From contig NZ_RSEC01000036.1 in the NCBI RefSeq assembly GCF_003937945.1, forward strand, positions 558,001 through 622,000: DNA of 64,000 bases, written 5' to 3'. Numbering within the stretch: position 1 is the first letter of the stretch; each line of letters starts with the position of its first letter. The translations under genes were made by a program, and so were the position numbers. Under the pieces are notes generated by a model. That model ran no database searches and was not told the DNA's origin. It saw only the letters and a list, made by a program, of their open reading frames with translations. Below are positions 55,953 through 64,000 of this stretch, piece by piece. This DNA is from Amycolatopsis eburnea. Its GTDB lineage: Bacteria; Actinomycetota; Actinomycetes; Mycobacteriales; Pseudonocardiaceae.

Positions 55953-56286
55953 GAATGACCCTTTCGATCATGCCGAGGTCGTGCTTGTTGTGGTTCCCGG
56001 GGCGCCGGACGACGACGTAGCCCAGCTCGGCGAGGTCGGCCACCAGCACGCGGGCGACGCCGATGTGGAGGCCGAGCATCGCGGCCACCTCGGCGACCGA
56101 CATCGTGCTCCGGCAGAGGGAAACGATTTCCTGCCGCTCGAACGTGAGCTTCGGGTGCGACGCCGCACCGAGGCGGGACGTCATGACCTGCGCCTCGATC
56201 TCGAGGGTCTGGTCCACCGGCTGCGCCCGCCCCGAGGTCATCAGGTACGGCCGCAGCAGCGAGATGTCCGGCTCCTCGGTCATCAC
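55930..56286 (-). CDS. cvnC: Conservon protein CvnC (DUF742)
   Basis: 118 residues. DUF742 features: SLLRPYLMTSGRAQPVDQTL, MSVAEVAAMLGLHIGVARVL, VADLAELGYVVVRRP. A winged-helix-like segment (VAEVAAMLGLHIGVARVLVA) suggests a regulatory or adaptor role between CvnB and the GTPase. Overlaps cvnB by 4 bp. Confidence 0.94.
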   Translation of the reverse strand: MMTEEPDISLLRPYLMTSGRAQPVDQTLEIEAQVMTSRLGAASHPKLTFERQEIVSLCRSTMSVAEVAAMLGLHIGVARVLVADLAELGYVVVRRPGNHNKHDLGMIERVIRGLEAIH

Positions 56287-56717
56287 GCACCCACGGTGTT
56301 CTTGAGCTCCTCGATCAGGCCCGGCGTGAGGACTTCGGTGGCGCGGTTGGCGAACATCGCCATCTCGTAGGCGATGGTCCCGAGGCTCGCCTGCTTGTTG
56401 GCGAGGACGCCGAGCGAGCAGCCGATGCTGATGGTGCAGACCAGCAGGTAGCCGTGCTCCAGCTCGATGATCACCTTGTCCGGCGAGCCGAGCGGGTGGC
56501 TTTCGGAGACGCCGTGCGCGAGGCCGAGCATGGCGGAGGAGATCGCGGCGAGGCGGTCGGCGTTGGAGCGCTCGAGCTCCGAGGACACCGCGATCAGCAA
56601 GCCGTCGGCCGAGACCGCGATGGCGGCGATCGCGCCCGCGGTGTGCTGCGCGAAGCGGCTCACCAGCCAGTTGAAGTTCTGGGCTTCGACACTGACTCCA
56701 GGTGCGGGGATGCTCAT
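56283..56717 (-). CDS. cvnB: Conservon protein CvnB (roadblock/LC7)
   Basis: 144 residues of roadblock/LC7 fold: FNWLVSRFAQHTAGAIAAIA, VSADGLLIAVSSELERSNAD, HGYLLVCTISIGCSLGVLAN. Probably acts as a GTPase-activating or scaffold subunit for CvnD. Overlaps cvnA by 4 bp. Confidence 0.95.
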   Translation of the reverse strand: MSIPAPGVSVEAQNFNWLVSRFAQHTAGAIAAIAVSADGLLIAVSSELERSNADRLAAISSAMLGLAHGVSESHPLGSPDKVIIELEHGYLLVCTISIGCSLGVLANKQASLGTIAYEMAMFANRATEVLTPGLIEELKNTVGA

Positions 56718-59464
56718 TTCCTGCTCTCTTCTCCTCGTTCCATCACACGACCGGCGACCACGCCTTGGGGCGGGCTGTCTGCCGTCACCACGTCCGCCTT
56801 GGCCAGGCCGGCGGCGAACGCGTCGAACGCCGCTCGCTCGGCCGCCGGGTCCCGCTTGCTGCGGTTGACGACGGCTCGGGCGATCGGCCGCCCCGCGGGC
56901 TGCTGGCGCAGGCCGGGGGCGAGCTGGGCACCGGGGACGCGGCGGACCAGGCCGTCCCGGGACGGCGGGGTCGCGGCGGCCGGCGGGGTGGCGCGCACCG
57001 CACCACCGGGCATCGCCGAATCCCCGGGCACGCGCACCGGCAGCGACGCCCCATCACCCGGCGACGGGGCCGCACTTTCACGTGAAAGTGCGGCCCCCAG
57101 GTCGGCACTTTCACGTGAAAGTGCGGGCTGCATCGCGCTGACCTCGGCGGCCTTGGCGAACGCGCTCTCGAAGCCGTCCATGGCGAGCTTGGTCGCCTCG
57201 GGGTCGTGCCGCGGCTTGGCTTCGGCCGGTGACGGCGGCGCCGTCGTGCCCGCGGTGGGCAGCTGCGCCCCGCGGACGCGGCGGCGGAGGCCACCCCGGC
57301 TCTCCGGCTCCGGCTCCGGCTCGGGCGGCTCGGCGGGTTCGGCGTCCGGCCACACCGGTTCGAGCTGGTTGAACCAGCGGAAGCCGGTGCCGTGGCCGAG
57401 CAGGGCCGGGATCGCCGGCGCCGGCAGCTCGGCCGGGCGCGCGTCGTCCGAAGTGGACAACGCGGTCACCGCGACGGCTTCCGCGGGACGCGGTTTCGGC
57501 GCGGGCGCGGCCGGGATCGCCGCCACCGGCTCGGTCTTCGGCAGCAGCCCGGTGCGGTGGCTGAACAGCGACGGCGGGATGGTCAGCCGCGCGGTCACGC
57601 CGCCGGTGGTGGGCGTCGCGAGCAGTTCGACGCCCAGGTCGTGCCGCCGCGCCAAGCGGCCGACCACGAACAGGCCGAGCACGCTGGTCGGCGCCAGCTC
57701 CAGGCGTTCGCGCTCGACGAGCCGCTTGTTCTCTTCGGCCAGCTTCTCCGCGGTCATGCCGATGCCGTGGTCGACGATGTTCACCAGGCACGACCCGTCG
57801 GCGAGGAGCATCGTGTCCACCTCGACCATCGACCCCGGCGGCGAGAACGACGTCGCGTTCTCCAGCAGCTCGGCGAACACCAGCACCAGGTCGGCGCCCA
57901 GCGCCGAAGACAGCAGGATGTCGGCGACGACGCCGAGCTTCACCCGCTGGTAGTCCTCGATTTCGGCGAGCGCCGAGCGCAACGCCGTGGCCAGCTCGAT
58001 CGGGCCGGCGATGCGGGTGTCGTCGCGGGTGCCGGAGACGACGAGCAGGTTGTCCGCGTTCCGGCGCAGGCGGGTGGAGAGGTGGTCGAGCCGGTAGAGG
58101 CTGGCCAGCAGCCGGGTGTCCTGCTCGTTGCGCTCGACCTCGTCGATCAGCGCCAGCTGGCGACCGACGAGGTTCTGCGTGCGCTTGGCGACGTTCGCGA
58201 ACATCAGGCTGGTGTTGCGCCGGGTGAGCGCCTGCCGCTCGACCAGCTCGGCCGCGGTGGTCTGGACCCGGTTGAACGCGGCCGCCAGCTTGCCCAGCTC
58301 GTCGCTCGAGACGACGTCGATGGTGGCCAGCCGCGGGATCTGCTCCTCGGCTTCCTCGGTGTCGGTCACGCGGACGAGCTCGGTGCCCGCCAGGTCGGCG
58401 ACCGACGTCGCCGCCGTGGTCAGCCGCCGCAGCGGTTGCGCGATCGAGCGGGCGACCGCGACGGCGAGGAACGCGACCAGCAGGAACAGCGCGGCCGCGC
58501 CGATACCGACGATCCAGGCCAGCCGGGTGCCGGCGTCGGCGCGGCCGGTCGCCGCCTCGGCGATCTCGCCGGTGACCCGCTCCTGCACCAGTTTCCGCTG
58601 CCCCGCCTGGGTTTCCGACGCGCTGAGGACGTCGGCGACGTACTGGGTGGTCCCGGCCGAGTCGCGGGGGTTGTCGATCTGGGCGGCGAGGTCGTTGATC
58701 CGGCGGCCCGCTTCGCTCTGCTCGACGTTGACGACCAGCGCGGACTGCTCGCGGTCCTCCTCGTCGTCGGCCTGCTGGACGAACCGGTCGGTGAAGATCG
58801 GCGCCTGCTGGGTCGCGTCGTCCAGGATGGACCGGCCGGCCTCGGGCGCCACCGCCGTCACGATCAACGCCATGCCGCGCAACGAGTTCTCCTCGTTCGC
58901 GCGCAGCAGCGCCTCCAGCGCGGTCAGCTCCCGGGTGCCCTCGGCGTCGCTGGTCAGCTGCGGGACGAGCCGCAGGGAGTCGATCACCGCGCCGATCACC
59001 GCGTGGTAGGTCCGGGCGACGCTGTCGAGCGCGACGCCGCGGCGCTCCGCGTTCTGCCGGAGCTCGTTCAGCGAGCCGACCCGGGTCAGTGCGGCGGCCA
59101 GCTCGTCCGGCGCGTCGGACCCCAGCGACGACCGCACGCTCTCGACCGCCGCGTTCACGACCTTCTGCTGCTGCAGCATCTGGTCGGCGGCCAGCGACGG
59201 GGTGGCGACGTAGGCACCGGTCAGCAGCCGCTCGCGTTGCAGCTGCCAGACCAGGCCGCCGAGCTGCTGGGTGTGCCGCGCGACCGTCGCCGACTGCGTC
59301 GCGGCCACGGCGCTGTTCGCCTGCGTCAGCACGAACGGCACCGACACCAGCAGCACCGCGGCCAGCGGTGGCAGGAGCAGCAGGTTCAGCTTGCCGCGAA
59401 TGCCGAGCCGGGCGAGGAAACCCCCGCCTGCCGTGCGTTCCGCGGTCGCCCCGCCGTGCTTCAT
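56714..59464 (-). CDS. cvnA: Conservon sensor kinase CvnA (nitrate/nitrite-sensor type)
   Basis: 916 residues. TM1 near 27-47 (LNLLLLPPLAAVLLVSVPFV), an extracytoplasmic helical NIT-like domain, and TM2 (LAWIVGIGAAALFLLVAFLA) leading to HAMP. The ATPase domain has the N-box ELLENATSFSPPG, G1 VDHGIGMTAEKL and G2 GLFVVGRLARRHDLGV. The DHp region (LVGRQLALIDEVERNEQDTR) lacks the phosphoacceptor histidine seen in classical kinases, as usual for CvnA. The C-terminal 250 residues are Pro/Ala-rich and include two copies of ALSRESA (about 781-800) encoded by inserted palindromes. Confidence 0.93.
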   Translation of the reverse strand: MKHGGATAERTAGGGFLARLGIRGKLNLLLLPPLAAVLLVSVPFVLTQANSAVAATQSATVARHTQQLGGLVWQLQRERLLTGAYVATPSLAADQMLQQQKVVNAAVESVRSSLGSDAPDELAAALTRVGSLNELRQNAERRGVALDSVARTYHAVIGAVIDSLRLVPQLTSDAEGTRELTALEALLRANEENSLRGMALIVTAVAPEAGRSILDDATQQAPIFTDRFVQQADDEEDREQSALVVNVEQSEAGRRINDLAAQIDNPRDSAGTTQYVADVLSASETQAGQRKLVQERVTGEIAEAATGRADAGTRLAWIVGIGAAALFLLVAFLAVAVARSIAQPLRRLTTAATSVADLAGTELVRVTDTEEAEEQIPRLATIDVVSSDELGKLAAAFNRVQTTAAELVERQALTRRNTSLMFANVAKRTQNLVGRQLALIDEVERNEQDTRLLASLYRLDHLSTRLRRNADNLLVVSGTRDDTRIAGPIELATALRSALAEIEDYQRVKLGVVADILLSSALGADLVLVFAELLENATSFSPPGSMVEVDTMLLADGSCLVNIVDHGIGMTAEKLAEENKRLVERERLELAPTSVLGLFVVGRLARRHDLGVELLATPTTGGVTARLTIPPSLFSHRTGLLPKTEPVAAIPAAPAPKPRPAEAVAVTALSTSDDARPAELPAPAIPALLGHGTGFRWFNQLEPVWPDAEPAEPPEPEPEPESRGGLRRRVRGAQLPTAGTTAPPSPAEAKPRHDPEATKLAMDGFESAFAKAAEVSAMQPALSRESADLGAALSRESAAPSPGDGASLPVRVPGDSAMPGGAVRATPPAAATPPSRDGLVRRVPGAQLAPGLRQQPAGRPIARAVVNRSKRDPAAERAAFDAFAAGLAKADVVTADSPPQGVVAGRVMERGEESRK
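57066..57124. repeat. Repeat A, copies 4 and 5, in frame inside cvnA
   Basis: Two palindromes with core tttcacgtgaaa (57076-57087 and 57109-57120). The first is a 32-bp perfect palindrome (57066-57097), the second spans 20 bp (57105-57124). Both are read in the same frame of cvnA and each gives ALSRESA. The spacing keeps the frame open, so the insertions are tolerated in the disordered tail. Confidence 0.85.
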
Positions 59465-59489
59465 CCCGCCACCTTCCCGTCTTCCGTTC

Positions 59490-60278
59490 TCACTCGACCG
59501 CGGCCACCCGGCTCACGTGGCCCCGGTGCTGCTCCCGGACCAGGTCCTCGATCCGGGCGCGCAGCGCGAGGAACCGCGGTTCGCGCTTCACCGCCAGGTC
59601 GCGCTCGGCGGGCAGCTCCACCTCGACGTCGGCGGCGATCCGCCCCGGGTCGGAGGCGAGCACGACCACCCGGCCGCCGAGGAACACCGCTTCCTCGACA
59701 TCGTGGGTGACCATCAGCACCGTCGTGCCGGTGTCGGCCCACACCTGGCGGATCAGCACCTGCATGTCCTCTTTGGTCTGGACGTCCAAGGCCCCGAAGG
59801 GTTCGTCCAGCAGCAGCACGTCCGGTTCGCAGGCCAGGGCGCGCGCGATCGCGACCCGCTGCTTCTGGCCGCCGGAAAGCTGCTTGGGCAACGACTTCCG
59901 GACGCCGTCGAGCCCGGTTTCGGCGAGGTACCAGTCGACGCGCTCGGCGCGCTCGGCCGCGTCGAGCGCCAGCAGCTCGAGTCCGAACGCGACGTTCTTC
60001 TCGACGGTGCGCCACGGGTAGAGCGCGCCGGACTGGAAGACGAGCCCGCGGTCCGGGCCGGGGCCGGTCACCGGGACGCCGTCGAGCACGATTTCGCCGT
60101 CGGTCGGCCGGTCGAGCCCGGCGACCAGCGAAAGCAGCGTCGACTTGCCGGAGCCGCTCGCGCCGACGACGCACACGAACTCGCCGCGCAGCACTTCGAG
60201 GTCCACGCCGTCGAGCGCGCGGGTCACCCGGCCGCGGACGGCGTAGTCCTTGGCGACGTTCCGCAGTTCCAGCGTCAT
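59490..60278 (-). CDS. ABC importer ATPase, NitT/TauT (SsuB/TauB) type
   Basis: 262 residues from ATG 60278, overlapping the permease stop by 4 bp. Walker A VVGASGSGKSTLLSLVAGLD, Q-loop LVFQSGALYPWRTVEKNV, signature QLSGGQKQRVAIARALA, Walker B VLLLDEPFGALD and H-loop VTHDVEEAV. Energises uptake of a small anion, aromatic or related substrate. It lies 25 bp after cvnA in reading order on the opposite end, so the ABC operon runs into the conservon. Confidence 0.94.
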   Translation of the reverse strand: MTLELRNVAKDYAVRGRVTRALDGVDLEVLRGEFVCVVGASGSGKSTLLSLVAGLDRPTDGEIVLDGVPVTGPGPDRGLVFQSGALYPWRTVEKNVAFGLELLALDAAERAERVDWYLAETGLDGVRKSLPKQLSGGQKQRVAIARALACEPDVLLLDEPFGALDVQTKEDMQVLIRQVWADTGTTVLMVTHDVEEAVFLGGRVVVLASDPGRIAADVEVELPAERDLAVKREPRFLALRARIEDLVREQHRGHVSRVAAVE

Positions 60279-61213
60279 GCCGCCCACTTCCCGACCCGTG
60301 TGCGCAGCAGGCGCAGCAGGACGTCGATGAGGAGCCCGGCGATGCCGATGACCACCAGCACCGCGAAGATCTTGTCCGTCTGCAGGAACCGCTGCGCGCG
60401 GACGATCCGGTAGCCGAGGCCCGCCGAGGAGTTGATCAGCTCGGCGACGACCACGAAGTTCCACGCCGCGGCGGCGTTGACCCGGATCGCGTCGATCATG
60501 CCCGGCAGCGAATGCGGCACGACGACCTTGCGCAGCACCTCGCCCCGGCGCGCGCCGAGGGTGGAGGAGACGTCGAGGAGCGCGCGCGGCACGCCGCGGA
60601 CGACGTCGGCGGTCATCAGCGTGTTGAAGAAGACCGTCCCGATGAAGAGGATGGCGATCTTCGACGGCTCGCCGAGGCCGAGCCAGATGATCAGCAGCGG
60701 GATGAACGCGCTCGCCGGCAGGTACCGCAGCAGCCCGATCAGCGGCTCGAAGAACGCCTGCCCGGCGGCGAAGGTGCCCATCAGGATGCCGAGCGGCACC
60801 GAGACGACGACGGCGAGGCCGAAGCCTTCGAGGACGCGCTGGGTGGTCGCCCAGAGGTCGTCGAAGAGCTCGCCGCTGCCCGCCATGTCGGCCCCGGCCT
60901 TGAGCACGGCGGCCGGGGACGGCAGGAACGTCGAGTCGACGGCGCCGCTGACGCTCAGCACGACCCAGGCGAGGAACGGGATCGCGAACGACAGCGCCGC
61001 CAGCGTCCAGCGGGCGCCCGCGGGAATGGGCGTGCGCAGGGAAAACAACGCCGAGGCCCGCTTCGGCGGGGTCCGGCGCGGCAGCGGGGTCCAGGCGGGA
61101 CGGCCCCGCCTGGACTCCTGCGCTTCGGCGAGCCGCTGCTCGGCTTCCAGTGCCTCGGCGGCCCGCTCGTCCGCGGGGCTCGCCGAGGTGGTGCGCTGGG
61201 TCGGACCGGTCAC
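60275..61213 (-). CDS. ABC importer permease, NitT/TauT type
   Basis: 312 residues from GTG 61213 (4-bp overlap with the binding protein). A 60-residue charged cytoplasmic start (DERAAEALEAEQRLAEAQES) precedes six helices beginning WTLAALSFAIPFLAWVVLSV. The EAA loop reads SSTLGARRGEVLRKVVVPHS, and the family segment LGLGEPSKIAILFIGTVFFN is present. The long N-terminal extension is unusual for this family. Confidence 0.93.
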   Translation of the reverse strand: MTGPTQRTTSASPADERAAEALEAEQRLAEAQESRRGRPAWTPLPRRTPPKRASALFSLRTPIPAGARWTLAALSFAIPFLAWVVLSVSGAVDSTFLPSPAAVLKAGADMAGSGELFDDLWATTQRVLEGFGLAVVVSVPLGILMGTFAAGQAFFEPLIGLLRYLPASAFIPLLIIWLGLGEPSKIAILFIGTVFFNTLMTADVVRGVPRALLDVSSTLGARRGEVLRKVVVPHSLPGMIDAIRVNAAAAWNFVVVAELINSSAGLGYRIVRAQRFLQTDKIFAVLVVIGIAGLLIDVLLRLLRTRVGKWAA

Positions 61214-62223
61214 TGCGGCGCGGCCTTCACGAACTGGTCGTCGAACAACCCCTCGAGCGTCGGGCGCTGCTGGGCCAGCCCGGTGTTCACGATGAAGTCG
61301 ATGATCTTGTTCGCCTGGAAGTCCAGGTGCTGCGCGGTGACGCCCGGGGTGAACGCGTCGAGGTTCTGCTGGCGCGTGAAGATCGTGGTGCCGGCGTCGT
61401 AGGTCTTGTAGTCCGCGTCGGAGACGCCGCCGCGCTTGGCCATGATCCCGACGGCCGCGTCCTTGTTGTTCTTGATCCAGGTCAGCGTCTCGAACCAGGT
61501 GTTGACCAGCGCCTGCACGTCCTTCGGGTGGTCCTTGACCAGCTTCTGCGACGTGACCAGGTGGTCCGGGATGGCGCCGGGGAACTCCGCCGAGGTCGAG
61601 ATCGCGCGGCTGCCGGGGCGCTCGAGCGCCTTCGACGTGAACGGCGCGAACGCGGCGACCGCGTCGACCTGGCCGCCGGCGAACGCGGCCGCCGCGGCGT
61701 CGGTCGGGAGGTTGACGAGCTGGATGTCCTTTTCGGTCAGTTTCGCCGACTGCAGCGCGAGCAGCAGCAGGTAGTGGTCGACCGCGCCCTGCTCGACGGC
61801 GACCTTCTTGCCCTTGAGGTCGGCGACGCTGGTGATGCCGTCGCGCGCGATGATCTTGTCGTTGCCGGTGGAGTTGTCGTTCACCAGCACGATCGACAGC
61901 TTGGCGCCGCCGGAGAGCGACGACAGCGTGTCGTTGAGGGTCTGGCTGTTGGCGTCGATGGCACCACTGGAGAGCGCGTTGATGCTGTCGGTGTAGTTGT
62001 CGAAGTACTTGAGGTCGACGTTCACGCCGTTCTTGGCGAATAGGCCCTGCTCCTGCGCCACCTGCCAGGGGAACCACCCCGGCCAGGCGCTGAACCCGAG
62101 CGTGATCTTGCCGCCGCTGCCCGAGGCGGAGCTGTCGCTGCAGCCGGAAAGCGCGGTGACACCCACGAGGGCGAGCAAGGTGAGGAGCACCGTCAGCGGA
62201 CGAGGTCGAGGACGGGAAATCAC
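61210..62223 (-). CDS. ABC importer substrate-binding lipoprotein, NMT1/THI5-like (NitT/TauT)
   Basis: 337 residues from GTG 62223, with GGAG 7-8 bp upstream. Lipobox LSGC (Cys28). Fold markers: KITLGFSAWPGWFPWQVAQE, NALSSGAIDANSQTLNDTLS, LKGKKVAVEQGAVDHYLLLL and FAGGQVDAVAAFAPF. The W-P-G-W motif belongs to a subgroup of NitT/TauT binding proteins of mixed substrate use (aromatic, sulfonate, urea or guanidine-like). Substrate cannot be fixed from sequence. Expressed behind a long structured leader. Confidence 0.9.
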   Translation of the reverse strand: MISRPRPRPLTVLLTLLALVGVTALSGCSDSSASGSGGKITLGFSAWPGWFPWQVAQEQGLFAKNGVNVDLKYFDNYTDSINALSSGAIDANSQTLNDTLSSLSGGAKLSIVLVNDNSTGNDKIIARDGITSVADLKGKKVAVEQGAVDHYLLLLALQSAKLTEKDIQLVNLPTDAAAAAFAGGQVDAVAAFAPFTSKALERPGSRAISTSAEFPGAIPDHLVTSQKLVKDHPKDVQALVNTWFETLTWIKNNKDAAVGIMAKRGGVSDADYKTYDAGTTIFTRQQNLDAFTPGVTAQHLDFQANKIIDFIVNTGLAQQRPTLEGLFDDQFVKAAPQ

Positions 62224-62400
62224 AACGAACTCCAGAGTGCGGGGGAAGTGGAGTGGTGCCGTACCTAAAGGGGGAATTGCGGTGCTCGGAGCTACGGGTC
62301 GTGACGAAGAGGGGGCGGATAAGGCTGAGCTGCGCCACCGCGCACGGTCATCGCTGCTCTCTTCCAGCCGCACCTGATCGGGTCAAAGCAAGAGAAGGCG

Positions 62401-62470
62401 AGACAAGGATTACCCACCACGTTGTGAACTCGGCACTGAGCGTGCCGAGTTAGCCACCCCTTGTCCCTCT
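62401..62470 (-). promoter_or_regulatory. Structured leader of the NitT/TauT operon
   Basis: On the minus strand the RNA would start near 62474. A closing stem GACAAGG (62465-62459) pairs with CCTTGTC (62409-62403), enclosing a perfect 10-bp hairpin (62427-62436 with 62442-62451) and a single-stranded GGTGGGTAAT-type segment. Also present is a 12-bp imperfect dyad (caccacgttgtg, 62415-62426) that could be a LacI-like operator. I compared it mentally with TPP, guanidine-I, SAM-IV and cobalamin riboswitches and found no match. Confidence 0.5.
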
Positions 62471-62480
62471 CCCGGCGGAC

Positions 62481-62510
62481 ACCCTAGCGAGTAGCACAAG
62501 ATCCCCACAA
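62481..62510 (-). promoter_or_regulatory. Sigma-70 type promoter of the NitT/TauT operon
   Basis: TTGTGG (62510-62505) and TAGGGT (62486-62481) are spaced by 18 bp on the minus strand and match the actinobacterial housekeeping consensus (TTGac/TAgrrT). The start would lie near 62474, giving about 250 nt of leader before the GTG at 62223. Confidence 0.6.
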
Positions 62511-62799
62511 CGCCCCAGTTGTGCATCCGAACGAGTGACCATCGACCGTGTCAACCAGCAACATCAGTGCAGGCGGGGACCGATTCGGCGCCGGCAGCGG
62601 CGACCGGAGCGTGCAGTTGCACGGGCTGTAGTCCCTGGGCGTTACCTCGCGGGACCTTGATCACCGAGCGCTACTTCACGCCGTCGAACGATCGCCGGGA
62701 GTCGAACAGGTGTGCGGCCGCTCCGATACCGCATCGGTCTCGGATCCGCGAATGTTTCTCCGGTCGTTAACACGAACGCAACACCGGATCGCATTTCGA
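62511..62799. other. Rest of the intergenic region before the GT39-like gene
   Basis: This completes the 576-bp non-coding stretch 62224-62799. An open frame at 62519-62770 on the plus strand has no ribosome site and low-complexity composition, and I do not call it a gene. The last 50 bp before 62800 are AT-rich. Nothing else is recognised. Confidence 0.4.
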
Positions 62800-64000
62800 T
62801 CAATTGATAGATTTGGTCAGGTCGTAAACGGTCGCACTCCCGACACCCACCGGCGCGAAGTTCTGCTCGACCCAGGTCTGGATCTCCCCGGCGGTCCCGC
62901 GGCCGCCCCCGAAGCCGCCGCGCCCGCCCGCGACGTAGTAGTGGACGTCGCCGCTCGCGACGTACTGCTGGAACTGCGCGAGCGTCGGCGCCGGGTCACT
63001 GCCGCTGAAGCCGCCGATCGCGAGCACCGGGCGGCCGCTCGCGAGCGCCAGCCCGGCCGACTCCATCGCGCCGCTCTGCGCCGCCGCCCACTTCGTCGTC
63101 GTGCCCTTCAGCAGGTCGATCACCGCGGTGTCGGCCTGGCTGCCGCCGAAACCCCGCGCGCCGCCGCCGAAACCGCGTCCGCTCGCGGTCGCCGGGCCGG
63201 ACGACGGCGTCCCGCCCGAGTGCGCGGTCGCCGCCGTGGCCAGCGTGAACGCCGTCGTCCCGAGCAGCGCGCCGCACAGGCCGAGCACGGCCACGACCGG
63301 GCCGAGCCGCCGGAGCCGGTCGGCGCCGAAGAGCAGCGCGAACACGGCGGCCGCGCTCAGCACGAGCAGCGTGTAGCGCACCCAGGGCTGCCAGTCGGGC
63401 GTGCGCGCGAGGAGCACGAAACCCCACACCGCGGTCACCGCGAGCATGACCGCGAGCACCGCCCGAGCCGTGAAGTTCGCCCGGCCGCGCCACAGCTCCC
63501 GCGCGGAAATCCCCAGCGTGGCGGCGATCCCCGGCGCCAGCGCGACCGTGTAGTACGGGTGGATGATCCCGCTCATGTAGCTGAACACCAGCGCGGTGAC
63601 GACCAGCCAGCCACCCCACAGCAGCAGCGCCGCCCGCGTCCGGTCGGTGCGCGGTGCGCGGCGCGTGAACCACAGGCCGGCGACCAGCCCGATGACCGCG
63701 GCGGGCAGCAGCCACGACGCTTCGCCGCCGAACTCGCCACCGAACAACCGCGTCAACCCGGTCTCGCCGCCGAACCCACCACCGAAGCCGCGGCCACCGG
63801 CGGGCAGCTCCACGCCGGCGGGCGGCGTGAACGTCCCGCCACCACCGCCACCGCGGCCTTCGCCGAAGATCCGGCCGAGCCCGTTGTAGCCGAACGCCAG
63901 CTCCAGCACGGTGTTGTCGGTCGAGCCGCTGATGTAGGGCCGGTCGGCGGCCGGCCACAGCGCGACGACCGCGATCCACCACCCGGCGGAGACGAGCACC
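62800..64000 (-). CDS. GT39-like mannosyltransferase/YkcB-type membrane protein, partial (N-terminus beyond window)
   Basis: About 400 codons of the C-terminal part are visible. Membrane helices (SWLLPAAVIGLVAGLWFTRR, LLLWGGWLVVTALVFSYMSG, VVAVLGLCGALLGTTAFTLA) surround a conserved IIHPYYTVALAPGIAAT segment. Three glycine-rich loops (GEGRGGGGGGTFTPP, GGRGFGGGFGGE, GRGFGGGARGFGGSQ) precede the extracytoplasmic C-terminal domain (GDVHYYVAGG, EIQTWVEQNFAPVGVGSATV). This is typical of actinobacterial GT39/PMT_2 proteins with a YkcA/B-like tail. The catalytic N-terminal half is outside the window. Confidence 0.88.
   Translation of the reverse strand, partial: VLVSAGWWIAVVALWPAADRPYISGSTDNTVLELAFGYNGLGRIFGEGRGGGGGGTFTPPAGVELPAGGRGFGGGFGGETGLTRLFGGEFGGEASWLLPAAVIGLVAGLWFTRRAPRTDRTRAALLLWGGWLVVTALVFSYMSGIIHPYYTVALAPGIAATLGISARELWRGRANFTARAVLAVMLAVTAVWGFVLLARTPDWQPWVRYTLLVLSAAAVFALLFGADRLRRLGPVVAVLGLCGALLGTTAFTLATAATAHSGGTPSSGPATASGRGFGGGARGFGGSQADTAVIDLLKGTTTKWAAAQSGAMESAGLALASGRPVLAIGGFSGSDPAPTLAQFQQYVASGDVHYYVAGGRGGFGGGRGTAGEIQTWVEQNFAPVGVGSATVYDLTKSIN

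Noticed and set aside
62223..62510. Assignment of the NitT leader to a known riboswitch (guanidine-I, TPP, SAM-IV, cobalamin)
   Set aside because: A ctaggg string near 62484 recalls guanidine-I, but it is better explained as the -10 box, and the conserved inner segments of each class are absent.
62519..62770. 83-codon plus-strand frame upstream of the GT39-like gene
   Set aside because: Low-complexity cysteine/serine/proline content, no ribosome site and no recognisable motif.

Overview
The window is 64 kb of high-GC DNA, with frequent GTG starts, very short intergenic gaps and many ATGA/GTGA start-stop overlaps. It reads as the chromosome of a filamentous actinomycete. A complete CvnABCD conservon, an ECF42-type sigma factor with a YCII/DGPF partner, a TIGR03085 protein, and the gene neighbourhoods lysC-asd/leuA and recR-ybaB-amidase/dnaX point to Pseudonocardiaceae, most likely Amycolatopsis or a close relative. 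That placement is inference from gene content; no marker gene was compared. Both window edges cut through genes.

Layout. (1) 1-8.9 kb: two divergent operons. Leftward runs a CapK/PaaK-like protein followed by two paralogous GNAT/FemAB-like acyltransferases. Rightward runs a GT2 glycosyltransferase, an ATP-grasp ligase, a Wzx-like flippase, a NodU/CmcH-type carbamoyltransferase and a membrane protein. Together they look like an uncharacterised assembly line for a decorated, exported glycan or glycolipid. (2) 8.9-21.4 kb: stress and housekeeping genes (old-yellow-enzyme reductase, glutamate decarboxylase, ohr-dps operon, FMN reductase, esterase, secreted protein, TetR/MFS pair, second MFS, lipoprotein, RtcB RNA ligase). 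(3) 21.4-27.2 kb: asd-lysC, a nitroreductase, a Fic-protein remnant, and leuA behind a leucine attenuator. (4) 27.2-34.1 kb: DedA proteins, peroxiredoxin/TetR, LysR/EamA, and an ECF42 sigma/YCII/SnoaL module. (5) 34.1-40 kb: a complete dipeptide-type ABC importer. (6) 40-47.6 kb: a second cell-surface polysaccharide cluster (two GT2s, DUF2304, a large DUF6541-like membrane protein, a flippase, a UDP-GlcNAc 2-epimerase homologue). (7) 47.6-55.3 kb: glucosaminidase, recR, ybaB, amidase, dnaX, ALF-repeat protein, a spermidine-synthase-like protein and the SRP RNA. (8) 55.3-62.5 kb: the cvn conservon and a NitT/TauT-type ABC importer with a structured leader. (9) 62.8 kb to the end: a GT39-like mannosyltransferase fragment.

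The most unusual content is a set of dispersed short repeats. One is a 15-bp motif, TGAAnGnsTCrTTCA, that occurs in pairs with an exact 15-bp gap at five places. Two MITE-like elements with 19-bp terminal inverted repeats carry such pairs. A separate palindrome centred on TTTCACGTGAAA sits between convergent genes at two places and lies in frame inside cvnA at a third. An inverted pair of perfect DnaA boxes lies beside one of the elements.
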